Part shown: positions 55,346-64,000 of the stretch, piece after piece
Layout: each line of letters begins with the position of its first letter
How positions within the stretch are numbered: the first letter of the stretch is position 1
Translations under genes and position numbers: made by a program
The notes under the pieces: model-generated
What the model was told of the DNA's origin: nothing
The model's database searches: none
Seen by the model: only the letters and a program-made list of their open reading frames with translations
DNA from: Microplitis mediator
Lineage: Eukaryota; Arthropoda; Insecta; Hymenoptera; Braconidae
Length of the DNA: 64,000 bases
Direction of reading: 5' to 3'
Assembly (NCBI RefSeq): GCF_029852145.1
Contig: NC_079971.1
Coordinates: forward strand, 13,683,697-13,747,696

Positions 55346-56592
55346 TACACTTATCCAGAAAATTAAAGGAACAAGAAAATTTTATAAATTTTTTAGTGAT
55401 TTTTAGAAGGCTGCATTTTCGTGAAAAATGATCGTATCGAAAATATTAAAAAGCAAATTGAAGCTTGAAATCTCTAGTTTGAAGATCTTCCAGCAAAATA
55501 ATTTTTTGAGCTACGGTTTTTGCGGAATCATAAGAAATAGCTCGAGACAAAATTTTTCTAAATTTTTTGGTTTTGGTTTTTGGGTCTACGGGGTCGAGAA
55601 AATTGTTTGGCTCGTTTAGGAATTTTATTTATCTACAATTTGCTTCTTTTTTGTTTATTTGTACGACGATTTGCTGCTGAGATATCAGCCTTATAATAAG
55701 AAAGGATCTTTTTGTCCTTGATAATCGATATCTCAGCAACTAAGGATCGCACAGTGATTTTGAGGGCAGCTTTAGAACTTGAATTAATACCCCACAAGCC
55801 TCATTTCCGATTTAAAAAAAAAAATTTTTTTTTCATCCTTAATATTAATTTGAAAAACCTACAAAAAATGGACTTTTTATGGTTTTTTAGTAAATCAACC
55901 GCTGTTTTAAGAATATTGGTGGAAAGGAAAATGTTACCAGGTGATTTTAAAGGTTAATGTACCCCCAAAAGCCCTGGAAATTTTCAAATCGATCCATTGA
56001 ACTGTGTGTCCGAGCCGATTGTTCAAAGTTTTACAAAACAATTTAAGGAACAATCTTTGTTCCTTAATTTGTGTAATCATTACCAAAATAGAGAAATTAA
56101 TTTTCTTTCATTTCTGCGTTAGTTATTCAGTATATATAAGGAAAAGGAACAAAAATAAATCTCCAAATACGAGATAAAACAAGAATTTTTTTACGTTTTA
56201 CTCGGAGTTTTTTTTCTTTTTTTATTATAAGGCTGATATCTCAGCAGCAAATTCTCGTACAAAAAAAACAAAAAAGGCAAATTGTAGCTGAATAAATTTC
56301 CTAAACGAGCCAGTAATTTATTTTTCGGAAAAAAATTTTCTCGACCCTGTAGACCCAAAAACCAAAACCAAAAAATTAGAAAAATTTTGTCTTGAGCTAT
56401 TTCTTATGATTCCGCAAAAACCGTAGCTCAAAAAATTATTTTGCTGGAAGATTTTTAAACTAGAGATTTCAAGCTTCACTTTGCTTTTTTAATTTTTTCG
56501 ATACGATCATTTTTCACGAAAATATAGCCTTCCAAAAATCACTAAAAAATTTTTAAAATTTTCTTGTTCCTTCAATTTTTTGGATAAGTGTA
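55346..56592. repeat. Asymmetric foldback, 1.25 kb (tacacttatcc family)
   Basis: Ends tacacttatccagaaaatta and its mirror ending ggataagtgta. The left arm is full (to about 56200, with gggtctacggggtcgagaa and caaccgctgttttaagaata), while the right arm lacks the block matching about 55710-56150. It is a relative of the 32731-34516 palindrome with changed ends. Confidence 0.82.
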
Positions 56593-56639
56593 GAATTATA
56601 TATAATTACTTAACATTATATATAATTTTTTTTACTCGG

Positions 56640-56790
56640 GCGCTTAAATTACATCGTATTACACGATTTTTACATGCTATTCCCACCGGAGCTTCGATGA
56701 AAGAAAGAGTACACCAAAACTACACTTATTTTACACGGCGGCAGTTTTAGTGGGAATTTCAATTTTACGCTTAAATTACACTATGTTAAA
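56640..56790 (+). repeat. Third ~130-bp unit of the TIR element
   Basis: gcgcttaaattacatcgtat to tttacgcttaaattacac, same orientation as the units at 53590-53850. Confidence 0.75.
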
Positions 56791-57238
56791 CGGTTTTTTT
56801 CAGTGCACGAACTCCTTTAACGTGAAAATAACTATTTTAAATACTAATTACAACAAAATTTTAAAATTTTAAAAATACGCTAGAAAATGCAGACAAAACG
56901 TCGCAAAAACTCCGAGGAAACACAGTAGAAACCTCTTGTCATCATGGCAGACAAAACACCGCTTTTTAACAAAAAACACCGTCGAAACTCCGTTGATACG
57001 TCGATATCTTAGCGAGTTTGTACGGTGGCGCTTGAACCAATAGAATATACCGTGGAAACTCAATGGTAATAGAATGTAAAATGAGTGTCAGTAGATTAGT
57101 GTGAAACAAGGGTAAACTATGAGTGAAATTTTCACAAACCCACCGTGTGATACACATGAAATTCCGGTGTATTTTCAGTGTAATTCGGATTACACTAAGT
57201 TAACACTGAAACCCACGGTGGAAACGGATCCGCCAGGG

Positions 57239-57463
57239 TACAGAAATAAATGATGACTTACAGTGTCCGAAAGATTCATAGCAATGTAGATAATGGCCTA
57301 GTTTATTTTCGGAATGAGGTAAAAAGAGTTTTTTCAGAAATTCTGAAAATTTATGTAACCGTTGCAATTTTAAATCTTCCAGAAAACGTACGTACTGCTT
57401 ATATACATTGTAACATGAGGAAAATTCGACATCGACCCGTGGTTTGAAATTATTTGAAATAAT
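57239..57463 (-). pseudogene. Helentron upstream protein, further 5' part
   Basis: Minus-strand frame with NNFKPRVDVEFSSCYNVYKQ, LEDLKLQRLHKFSEFLKKLF and LGHYLHCYESFGHCKSSF. It lies directly outside the TIR element, whose other side begins the DUF6570-like fragment, and just inside the second HINE-like copy. I infer it belongs to the same gene; no domain recognised. The frame beyond 57463 is in the inserted element. Confidence 0.45.
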
Positions 57464-58207
57464 AAAAAGTTTGGAAAATCCAAAAGTGCACGCCTCATAA
57501 CGCTTATTCAAAAATACAAAATAATTTATTATTTAAGTATCCTACCGAAGGAATTAGAATTAAATAAATAAATAAAAAAATAAATGATATTGGTTTTATT
57601 ATTATTATTATTATTATTTTTTTTAATATCACTTTTAGTTACTTGAATTCTAGGGTTCATTCTTTCGCGGTTTTGGCGTCCGATGAGAAACGTACAGCGC
57701 ATACATGTACATATTTATCAGCCCGGCTAACAGCGCCCGAAGGTGGCCAAAGGCTGAAGTCGTACAATCATAGAAATACACCTATATATATAGATATATA
57801 AAAGACAAGTGTTTTCAATATTTTTTATTAATTGTTATTAAACGACAGCGAATTAAAAAGTCATTTTAAATAGCAAAAAATCCGGTGTCGTTCTGAAGCT
57901 AATAAAACAAGAATGGTCCCGATACGTTAAGTTTGACGGCCGTGATTGTGGCACATCCACACGAACAGACATCCGGACAAGCACGACAAAGTTTTTTAAT
58001 CATATTTTTATTAATGTTAAACAAAATATGTGTGTTTTAAACACATCGAGTGTGATAATTAGAGCATTCATCTTGATAATGGTGCATTTGTATTACCTTA
58101 CAAATACAAATGAATGAAATACACGCAATTTAAGTCCGGCAAATTGCTTGACTGGGACATGTTGAGAGTAATGCACAACCTCAAACGCTTCGCGTTATGA
58201 GGTGTGC
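57464..58207 (-). mobile_element. Helentron-type non-autonomous element (HINE-like), copy 2
   Basis: On the minus strand it begins with a palindrome at 58207-58173 (GCACACCTCATAACGCGAAG, then the mirrored GAGGTTGTGC). It ends AAGCGTTATGAGGCGTGCAC, then hairpin TTTGGATTTTCCAAA (57484-57470) and T-run. Length 744 bp, close to copy 1 (785 bp). An agcgcccNNNggtgg-like stretch near 57735 has a counterpart in copy 1 near 50515. Confidence 0.62.
57598..57622 (+). repeat. ATT microsatellite
   Basis: Run of att units inside HINE-like copy 2. Confidence 0.8.
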
Positions 58208-59216
58208 AATAATTATCTGGTGAGCGAATTCTAGTGACATCTAGAATCGAAAATTTCGACTTCGACCGAGCAAGCGATCCAACGCATGGATTGAAACGAG
58301 AGATCCGGGATAGACGCTGGACTGAACGGCCATGTTTATTTTTATTTGAACAATTCGACTCGACTAAACGAACAATTTCAATTCCGACGTATGATCGATT
58401 TGCATTACGACATGTAAGATCAATCCGAGTTTGATCAACGAACAATTAATCGCGACCAATAATTTCGACTGACAATAACCGATTAAGTGAACAAGTGATC
58501 AAGCCGAAGCCTCGGCCCGAAACTGAACAAAGTGTACAACCGATTTGTTAATGGGCGAGTGAAGTGCAATAATGATTAATTAATGAAATCATTAATTTCG
58601 CGTAATAACTTGTGATAGTGAAATTGAACGCGTTACCAAAATAAAATGTTATTTTATATTTTATTTTATTTCATCGAGCAATTCTGAGAATTACGGATTA
58701 TCCGTGTCTCATTCGTAACAGCAGTCTTGTCACCTCGCCGTGTAAGAATACTCTGACGTCACTCGTCAAGTATTTCTTTAATACTTCCGCTGTATGTGTG
58801 TCTCCGGACAATAAACGTATTTTTTTTTTTTTTCGATAACCAAATGTGTTTTCCCGAGCAATGAACTAATTGTGTTTTTCGATCAACTACGAGAAATTTT
58901 GTCTTGTTTATATCGAGTCATGCCGACACCGGCAAATTTATATTTTTGTTTGTAACCGATTATTTGTGTGATACCGATCAACGATTTTGTTTATTTAATA
59001 TACGATTGATTATTTTATTTAATTCTGATCAATTATTTATCGTAATCTTAAGTGCCTGACCTTTCCCCGATCCGCCACCCTGAGCCGAGTTATATTTTGA
59101 TAATTGTTTTTTTTTTCGGTGATTATAAAATCACCTGGCGCCCAACTATAAATTTTGAACAAGGTTGCCAAAAATTGTAAGTCTATCCGGACTTCACTCC
59201 GATAGATCCCCGGTGG
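58208..59216 (+). repeat. LTR-like segment with PBS-type motif
   Basis: A ~0.9-kb non-coding block ends aaaatcacc followed by TGGCGCCCAACT (59136-59147), the form of a retroelement primer-binding site just after an LTR. tggtgagcgaattc near 58217 could be the LTR start. About 70 bp of leader follows before coding sequence of the other strand resumes at 59217. No second LTR was found, so this is at most a truncated insertion. Confidence 0.4.
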
Positions 59217-59985
59217 TTAAAAACCCGTTACAACATATATATATTCATCGTGATTAGTACGACAGTAATCATTACAAAGCCATTGTTTCTTTCCATGGCT
59301 GCCCTTCAATATTGGTAAAACATTAATAGACCGTCCTTTTAAATCAATAACGATTGTTTGATTACTCATTGTTTCAAACAAATAAGACACTTCAATAAAG
59401 TAAGCTTCAGTGGATGAGTTATGCAGTGACTTCCCACATATATTTTTGTAACTATCTATTGTATCTACGAAGGGATCTGATAACTCCGCAAGATAAAATT
59501 CAGCTTTGCTTTTCAAGGTATATAATGTTTTAGACAAGATCGTTGTGTAGTTTTTCCTTTGACATAAACACCATTTTACGATTTTTTCGGCTTCTAATCT
59601 TTTGTCTGCTTCACTACCTTTATTGATTACTGCTGTTAATTTTTTAATATAGATTTCAGAAGATGACTTCATTTTGATATTATTTTTATGATAGTCATCT
59701 CGTTTGTATTTAGCGACAATCTTTCTGGCCGTTGAAATTTTTTGTTGTATCTGTTTTTTGTTTTGAATATTATTTTGATCAGACTCGGTTTTATTCAATA
59801 CAAATCGTTTTCTGCTTGTCGAAAACGTTTGTTTCTTTGTCAAATTTATGATTTCAAATTTATCATCCATGGTAAGACTTTTTGATTCTGATTTCAATGA
59901 TAAATTGTTAAGCTTAGACAATCTCTTATTCAGAACTGAATCATTATTTACAATAAGCGGCTTTGTTTTGATAATTTTTTTATCT
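59217..59985 (-). CDS. Helentron-associated ORF, unrecognised (Cys-containing)
   Basis: Open from a stop near 59990 to TAA at 59217. No ATG lies near its beginning; the first is at MDDKFEII, so it may be a downstream exon or part of a broken gene. Residues are Lys/Ser-rich at first, then EAEKIVKWCLCQRKNYTTIL, STEAYFIEVSYLFETMSNQT and QWLCNDYCRTNHDEYIYV. Two Cys pairs (WCLC and CNDYC) could form a metal site. It lies head-to-tail, same strand, just downstream of the double-C48 gene and upstream of the Rep fragments. Function unknown. Confidence 0.5.
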
Positions 59986-60041
59986 TTTTAATTTAATTTG
60001 TCGTTTCGCGATTTAATCGAAAACTGACAATCATAGTACTC

Positions 60042-61740
60042 TTATTTTGGAGAAATTTTATTGTTTCGTATTCGCTTATACAAAACATCACGTTCTTTTT
60101 TTCTAATGTCATCTAAATTTAATAAGCTTAAAGAACATCTATTAGAGATAATTGGGAAATGAGATACTATATTAGTCTGAAATATTTTTGATAAATGGGA
60201 TCGCATTGAATCGTAATCATATTCGATATTTTCAGGTTTTTGTCTAAACAAAAGAGATACTGCACATGCAATGGCAAATACACCGCAGTCATCTCCATTT
60301 CGTTGATATTGGACTTTTGAAAAAATGAGATATTTTGAATTAATTTCTAAGTAGGGATACAAATGTTGTAAAAAAATAATCTGGTCCTCATCAAGTGATT
60401 TTTTGTTTAGAGAATCATATACATAGATTTTTTTCGTGTCATAAAAAGTACAGATCCAATGTTTGCTTCTACTGTATAATATTTGAATATGTTTCTCTAA
60501 TTGTGGTACAGGTTCAATATTTTTAGGCCTTTCTAAGTACAAATTATCTCGATGATTATAGTCAGAACAAGTTGCTAAAATTCTTTTGAACTGATGCATG
60601 TGTTCATCGATCAATTGATTTCCTTGCCGTATTATAGTTATTAGAGTTTGGATATTTTTTAAATCACAATCATTTTGTTGAATTTCATTTGCTTTGTCAC
60701 ACTTGTAATTGCTTCGGATCCCATCTAAGTTTAGTTTTGGCATTTTATCGTGGCCTACTACTTTTTGGTTACGATAGAACAATGACTTATGTTCCTTTTT
60801 CCGAATTTCCGCTAAATCAAGTAAAGTAAATGCGTTTTTAATCGAAATCACAGGAAAGTGTGTCAATTTATTTGATCTAAATATCGATAATAAATGTGAG
60901 CGCATTAAACTGTTATCATACTGTATTAGGGCAGGTTTTTGATCAAACAACAGAGATCCTGCAAAGGCAATCGCAAAAATACCACAGTCATCACTATTTG
61001 GCTGTTGCTGGACTTTACAAAAGATGGGAGATTTTGAACTAATTTTTAAATATGGATACAAATGCTGTAAAAAAGTAATCTGGTCTTCATCAAGTGATTT
61101 GTTGTTTAAAGAATCATATACGTAGATTTCTTTCGTGTCATAAAAAGTACAGATCCAATGTTTGCTTCTACTGTATAATATTTGAATATGTTTCTCTAAT
61201 TGTGGTACAGGTTCAATATTTTTAGGCCTTTCTAAGTACAAATTATCTCGATGATTATAGTCAGAACAAGTTGCTAAAATTCTTTTGAACTGATGCATGT
61301 GTTCATCGATCAATTGATTACCTTGAATTATAATATCCTGATATTTTGCTTTTAAAATAGGTAAATGATTTCGTTTCTCTTTAATTTTATGTTTTTTTGG
61401 CAGGGTTTTCGCCATTGATTCAGTTAATTTACGTTTACGAGATGTATTTATATTTGTCACTTTATTGCCACATGCATGATTATAAACACAATCATTTAGA
61501 TTCTCACATAAAACTCGTTTATTGGGTAAGCTCGAACATTGAGTAGTACTACTATGTGATAGCGATTGAGAAAGATTAGAAGATTCATCAGTTGTTACAG
61601 TGATATTATCCTGCTGAATATGACTGCTCTTGACAATTTTCGAACTAAGGGCGTTTACATTTTTATCGACCGATATCTTTTCAGTAACAATTGCACAAAG
61701 TAATTTTTTACTGTTGTTATGTCCAAATAATTTTTTTTTT
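60042..61740 (-). CDS. Tandem Ulp1/C48-type cysteine protease protein (two domains)
   Basis: The frame is open to about 61740, where repeat sequence begins, so its true N-terminus may be lost; GTG at 61460 is internal. After a Ser/Lys-rich leader, two homologous domains follow. Domain 1 (about 61370-60780) has SKHWICTFY (catalytic His), VYDSLNN (Asp) and VQQQPNSDDCGIFAIAFA (Gln and Cys). Domain 2 (about 60640-60060) has the same His and Asp blocks and VQYQRNGDDCGVFAIACA. The order H-D-Q-C is that of C48 SUMO/ubiquitin-like proteases. No frameshift is seen, so it could be active. The His/Asp half is nearly identical between the two copies in DNA, while the Cys half is diverged. Predicted to cut SUMO-like conjugates or process element proteins. 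Confidence 0.82.
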
Positions 61741-61744
61741 ATCT

Positions 61745-62819
61745 TTAATAATTATTTAAAATAATTATTTCTGAGCTCCTCTTTGCAAAGCGCGCGAAAA
61801 CGCAGCGTCAGCTTTTTCACCGTTTTATGCGGCAAAGAATAGTGGGAGGATAACTGCAATAAGTTTAACGAATAAATAATAAACTGTCGTCACCTTCCAC
61901 CAATGACGATAATTAAAAATTCCCCATCAATCGCCAAGCAAAGTCTATAAAAAGCCTGAGCACCATGGCTCAGGGCCTCAGTTTTATTTAAACTTCTTGG
62001 TCCGCGTAAACGGCGTCGATAGCCCGTAATCTTATTGCAGAAATCTTCCAACGTGGCAATAAGTAATCGTCGCTGATTTAGGTATCCGGCTGATTAAGTT
62101 CGTGTAGGATATTAATTTATTCACTTACGATCATTATTAATAAATTAAATTGTCAATTGAGTTAGATACTCGGCTGATAGTCAACTATCGTGTAGAGTAT
62201 AGTTCTTAATTGCAATTGAAAGATCTCGAAGATCTATCCGGTTCGAGTGAATTGTGACACAAATCACGTGAATTTGTGATCTCACTTTGTGCCGAGTTTT
62301 TGCGCATAAAAACCCCTTTTGGGTGTGAAAAAGGACGCATTTATAAATAAAAATCTGTTTAAAATATCCGATAAGATAAATGATCTTATAATACAAATTA
62401 TATAAAAGTTGTGAAAAACTAGAGTGAATAAGTGACGTTCAGTTAAAACGTTGTAATTTAAAATACCTAATAAAAGATCAAGTTCATCACTCAAGCCGTT
62501 CGATTTTCATTCGAAAGTAGTACATAAGACATCATCCTACCAACCCAGCCGCACCCATTCTACCAACCTTACAGGAAGGCCGAGTGAGCTGTTTAGTTCT
62601 AGAGGGATAATAGCTGCCGCACTAGAAGAATTGACATCGAAAGGTAGGTGAAAGAACTATTATTCTATCATAGTTAAAATATTTTTGGCTTAAACAAGAG
62701 CACCAGTCTCTTCGGAGACGTTTGGGTTCTTAATTCTCGAAAAGATCCACTATAAATAATAAATTATAGGAAGATAATTTCTTCCTCGTATTCTTTATTG
62801 TTGTCCGCACCCTCCAACC
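61745..62819 (+). repeat. LTR-like insertion with core promoter
   Basis: Interrupts the upstream side of the double-C48 gene. A TATA box (tataaaaagcctgagc) at 61948 is followed ~30 bp later by ctcagttttatttaaac, a typical initiator placement for an insect LTR. gagcaccatggctc forms a small hairpin. The 62220-62819 part matches 26383-26990 in inverted orientation. Boundaries and PBS are not certain. Confidence 0.5.
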
Positions 62820-62878
62820 TGCTTGTCCAAAATTACTATCGCTACCAAAGGGAGAAATCCCGGATAAATAATTAAAAA

Positions 62879-63688
62879 TTAAGCGGCGGACATAACACAG
62901 TCGATTATAAAGTTAGTTTCGTCATTTTGATTACATTTCCCTTTGAACTGCTTACGTACAGGTTCTAGTTTTGGAACAGGACTTTGTAGCTTTGATGTTT
63001 TTTTAAGTTTTTCACATTCATTTTTTGATTTTTTAATGTCACTACCGTCCTCCTCAGTTATCTCGTGTTTGTTACTAATATTGATTTTTTTAAATTTGAT
63101 TCGTGCTAACGAAAAATAACTTGATTTTGTTGGAAAATGCGTAATAACTTTATTTGTTATCATACTTAACAAATGAGTTCGCATTTTATCGTGATCATAA
63201 TGAATCAGATTCTCTGCCGGCCAATTTCCTAATGCCAAAGAAGTTGCAAATGCTATGGCGTAAACGCCACAATCATAACCATTTGGTTGTCTTTGTACTT
63301 TAGGAAATAGAACTGTGTTCGAATTAAATGAAAACTCTGGATAAAAACGGCGCAAAATAAGTTTGGGTTTTTCATGAAGCTTATTCATTCTAGCCGAGTC
63401 AAAAATGTAAATCGTTCCTTTTGTATAATAGCAGCAAACCCAATGGTCACTTGCATTATTATCATTCTTGTCATAAACATATTCAAAATTACGGCTATGT
63501 AGTATTTGAATATGATCGTTATTATAATTTAATGGCTTGATTAATTCAGGACACTGAACTTTCCAACTTTCTTGAAATGAATATCCAAATTGTCGCGATA
63601 GCAAAAACGCAAAATAATCAAAATGATCATCTTCCAAATAGTCTTTTAAAGCAATTTTTGATAACAAATGGTTACCGAGAGGTTGCAT
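62879..63688 (-). CDS. Ulp1/C48-type cysteine protease, single domain
   Basis: ATG at 63688 (MQPLGNHLLSKIALKDYLED) chosen; the longer frame starts only from TTG. Catalytic blocks in order: SDHWVCCYY (His), YIFDSARM (Asp), PKVQRQPNGYDCGVYAIAFA (Gln and Cys). The C-terminal third is Lys/Glu-rich with no domain. It is a diverged relative of the two-domain gene at 60042-61740 and lies on the same strand upstream of it. About 269 residues, roughly one protease domain plus tail. No frameshift seen. Predicted to cleave SUMO-like substrates; its role in the element is unknown. Confidence 0.82.
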   Translation of the reverse strand: MQPLGNHLLSKIALKDYLEDDHFDYFAFLLSRQFGYSFQESWKVQCPELIKPLNYNNDHIQILHSRNFEYVYDKNDNNASDHWVCCYYTKGTIYIFDSARMNKLHEKPKLILRRFYPEFSFNSNTVLFPKVQRQPNGYDCGVYAIAFATSLALGNWPAENLIHYDHDKMRTHLLSMITNKVITHFPTKSSYFSLARIKFKKINISNKHEITEEDGSDIKKSKNECEKLKKTSKLQSPVPKLEPVRKQFKGKCNQNDETNFIIDCVMSAA

Positions 63689-64000
63689 TCTGAGTAAATT
63701 AAAAAAAAATAGACACAAATAATGTAGAAATGGTTATACGTATATTTATTGATAAACTTATCACTAAATAATTACAAAAGACTTGAATAAATATATTTAA
63801 TAAAGTTGAAAGTAATATAAAATAATGACAATAAAACAATTATCAAAGTACTAATCAATAGAATAGTTAATAAAAAAGTTGTTATTCGAATGCTGATTAC
63901 TCTCAGGTGTAGCTATAGATAGTGTAATTACTTTGAAAACCAGACGAATAACAATTAATGCGGACTTCCTATTATTATTGAAAATATTGTTACTTAACTG
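63689..64000. other. AT-rich segment upstream of the protease gene
   Basis: No second gene, TATA box in a convincing place, or repeat partner identified. It could hold the promoter of the minus-strand protease gene. Confidence 0.35.

Larger units (their letters stand above)
53515..57238. mobile_element. TIR element (3.7 kb) with CCCTGGCGGATCCG ends, inserted in the Helentron gene
   Basis: Left CCCTGGCGGATCCG near 53515, right CGGATCCGCCAGGG ending near 57238: 14-bp perfect inverted ends followed by a looser inverted region rich in accgtgg. No clear target duplication. Two ~130-bp units (gcttaaattacatcgtatta with cccaccggagctt) lie at 53590-53850 and a third at 56640-56790. A foldback (55346-56592) and another repeat fragment (54640-55070) are nested inside. 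No transposase frame. Helentron-like coding sequence resumes on the far side at 57239. Confidence 0.6.

Noticed and set aside
58098..58445. 115-codon minus-strand frame as a Helentron exon
   Set aside because: It runs across the end of the HINE-like element into LTR-like sequence and shows no similarity to the neighbouring proteins.

Overview
The window is AT-rich eukaryotic DNA. RNA polymerase III-type (tRNA-derived) SINEs, Ty3/Gypsy and BEL/Pao retrotransposons, hAT- and pogo-like DNA transposons, Helitron and Helentron-like remnants and very long palindromic foldback elements together suggest an arthropod, most likely an insect. The species cannot be read from the sequence. I see no convincing host protein-coding gene; nearly every coding stretch belongs to a mobile element.

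Layout. 1-1288: a large foldback repeat. 1.77-16.2 kb: a BEL/Pao retrotransposon on the minus strand (primer-binding site near 16.16 kb, gag 15.8-14.5 kb, protease and start of reverse transcriptase 14.4-13.4 kb, rest of pol 4.1-1.8 kb). It is split by a 9.3-kb hAT-like insertion (4088-13395) with matching ends and an 8-bp target duplication. That insertion has long inverted arms and carries another repeat element, which itself contains a TIR element (7650-8913) built around two satellite arrays. 16.9-41.6 kb: interspersed repeats, tRNA-derived SINEs, a 307-bp pogo-type MITE inside a SINE, a fragment of a canonical Helitron Rep gene, possible LTR fragments and a series of long palindromes (20.2, 30.0, 31.0, 32.7, 36.1, 38.8 and 40.6 kb). 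41647-46966: a young Ty3/Gypsy element with two 454-bp LTRs, a proline-tRNA-type primer-binding site and one long polyprotein frame broken by a single TAG. 47-49 kb: another palindrome and two SINE copies.

49.3-63.7 kb: a large minus-strand assembly that looks like one broken Helentron-like element. It holds Rep and Rep-upstream protein fragments (49.7-53.6 and 57.2-57.5 kb), an unrecognised ORF (59.2-60.0 kb), a gene with two Ulp1/C48 cysteine-protease domains (60.0-61.7 kb) and a separate single-domain C48 protease gene (62.9-63.7 kb). It is interrupted by a foldback (49268-49765), two copies of a short non-autonomous family with Helentron-like ends (50206-50990 and 57464-58207), a TIR element (53515-57238) and LTR-like segments (58.2-59.2 and 61.8-62.8 kb). 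A third copy of the short family lies at 34702-35727.

The most interesting structures are the C48-protease genes linked to Helentron coding remnants, the three-member family with matching hairpin ends (one member sits inside the Rep frame), the giant non-autonomous hAT-like insertion, and the modular superfamily of 0.5-1.8 kb palindromes. All identity statements come from reading by eye; no alignment or database search was run.
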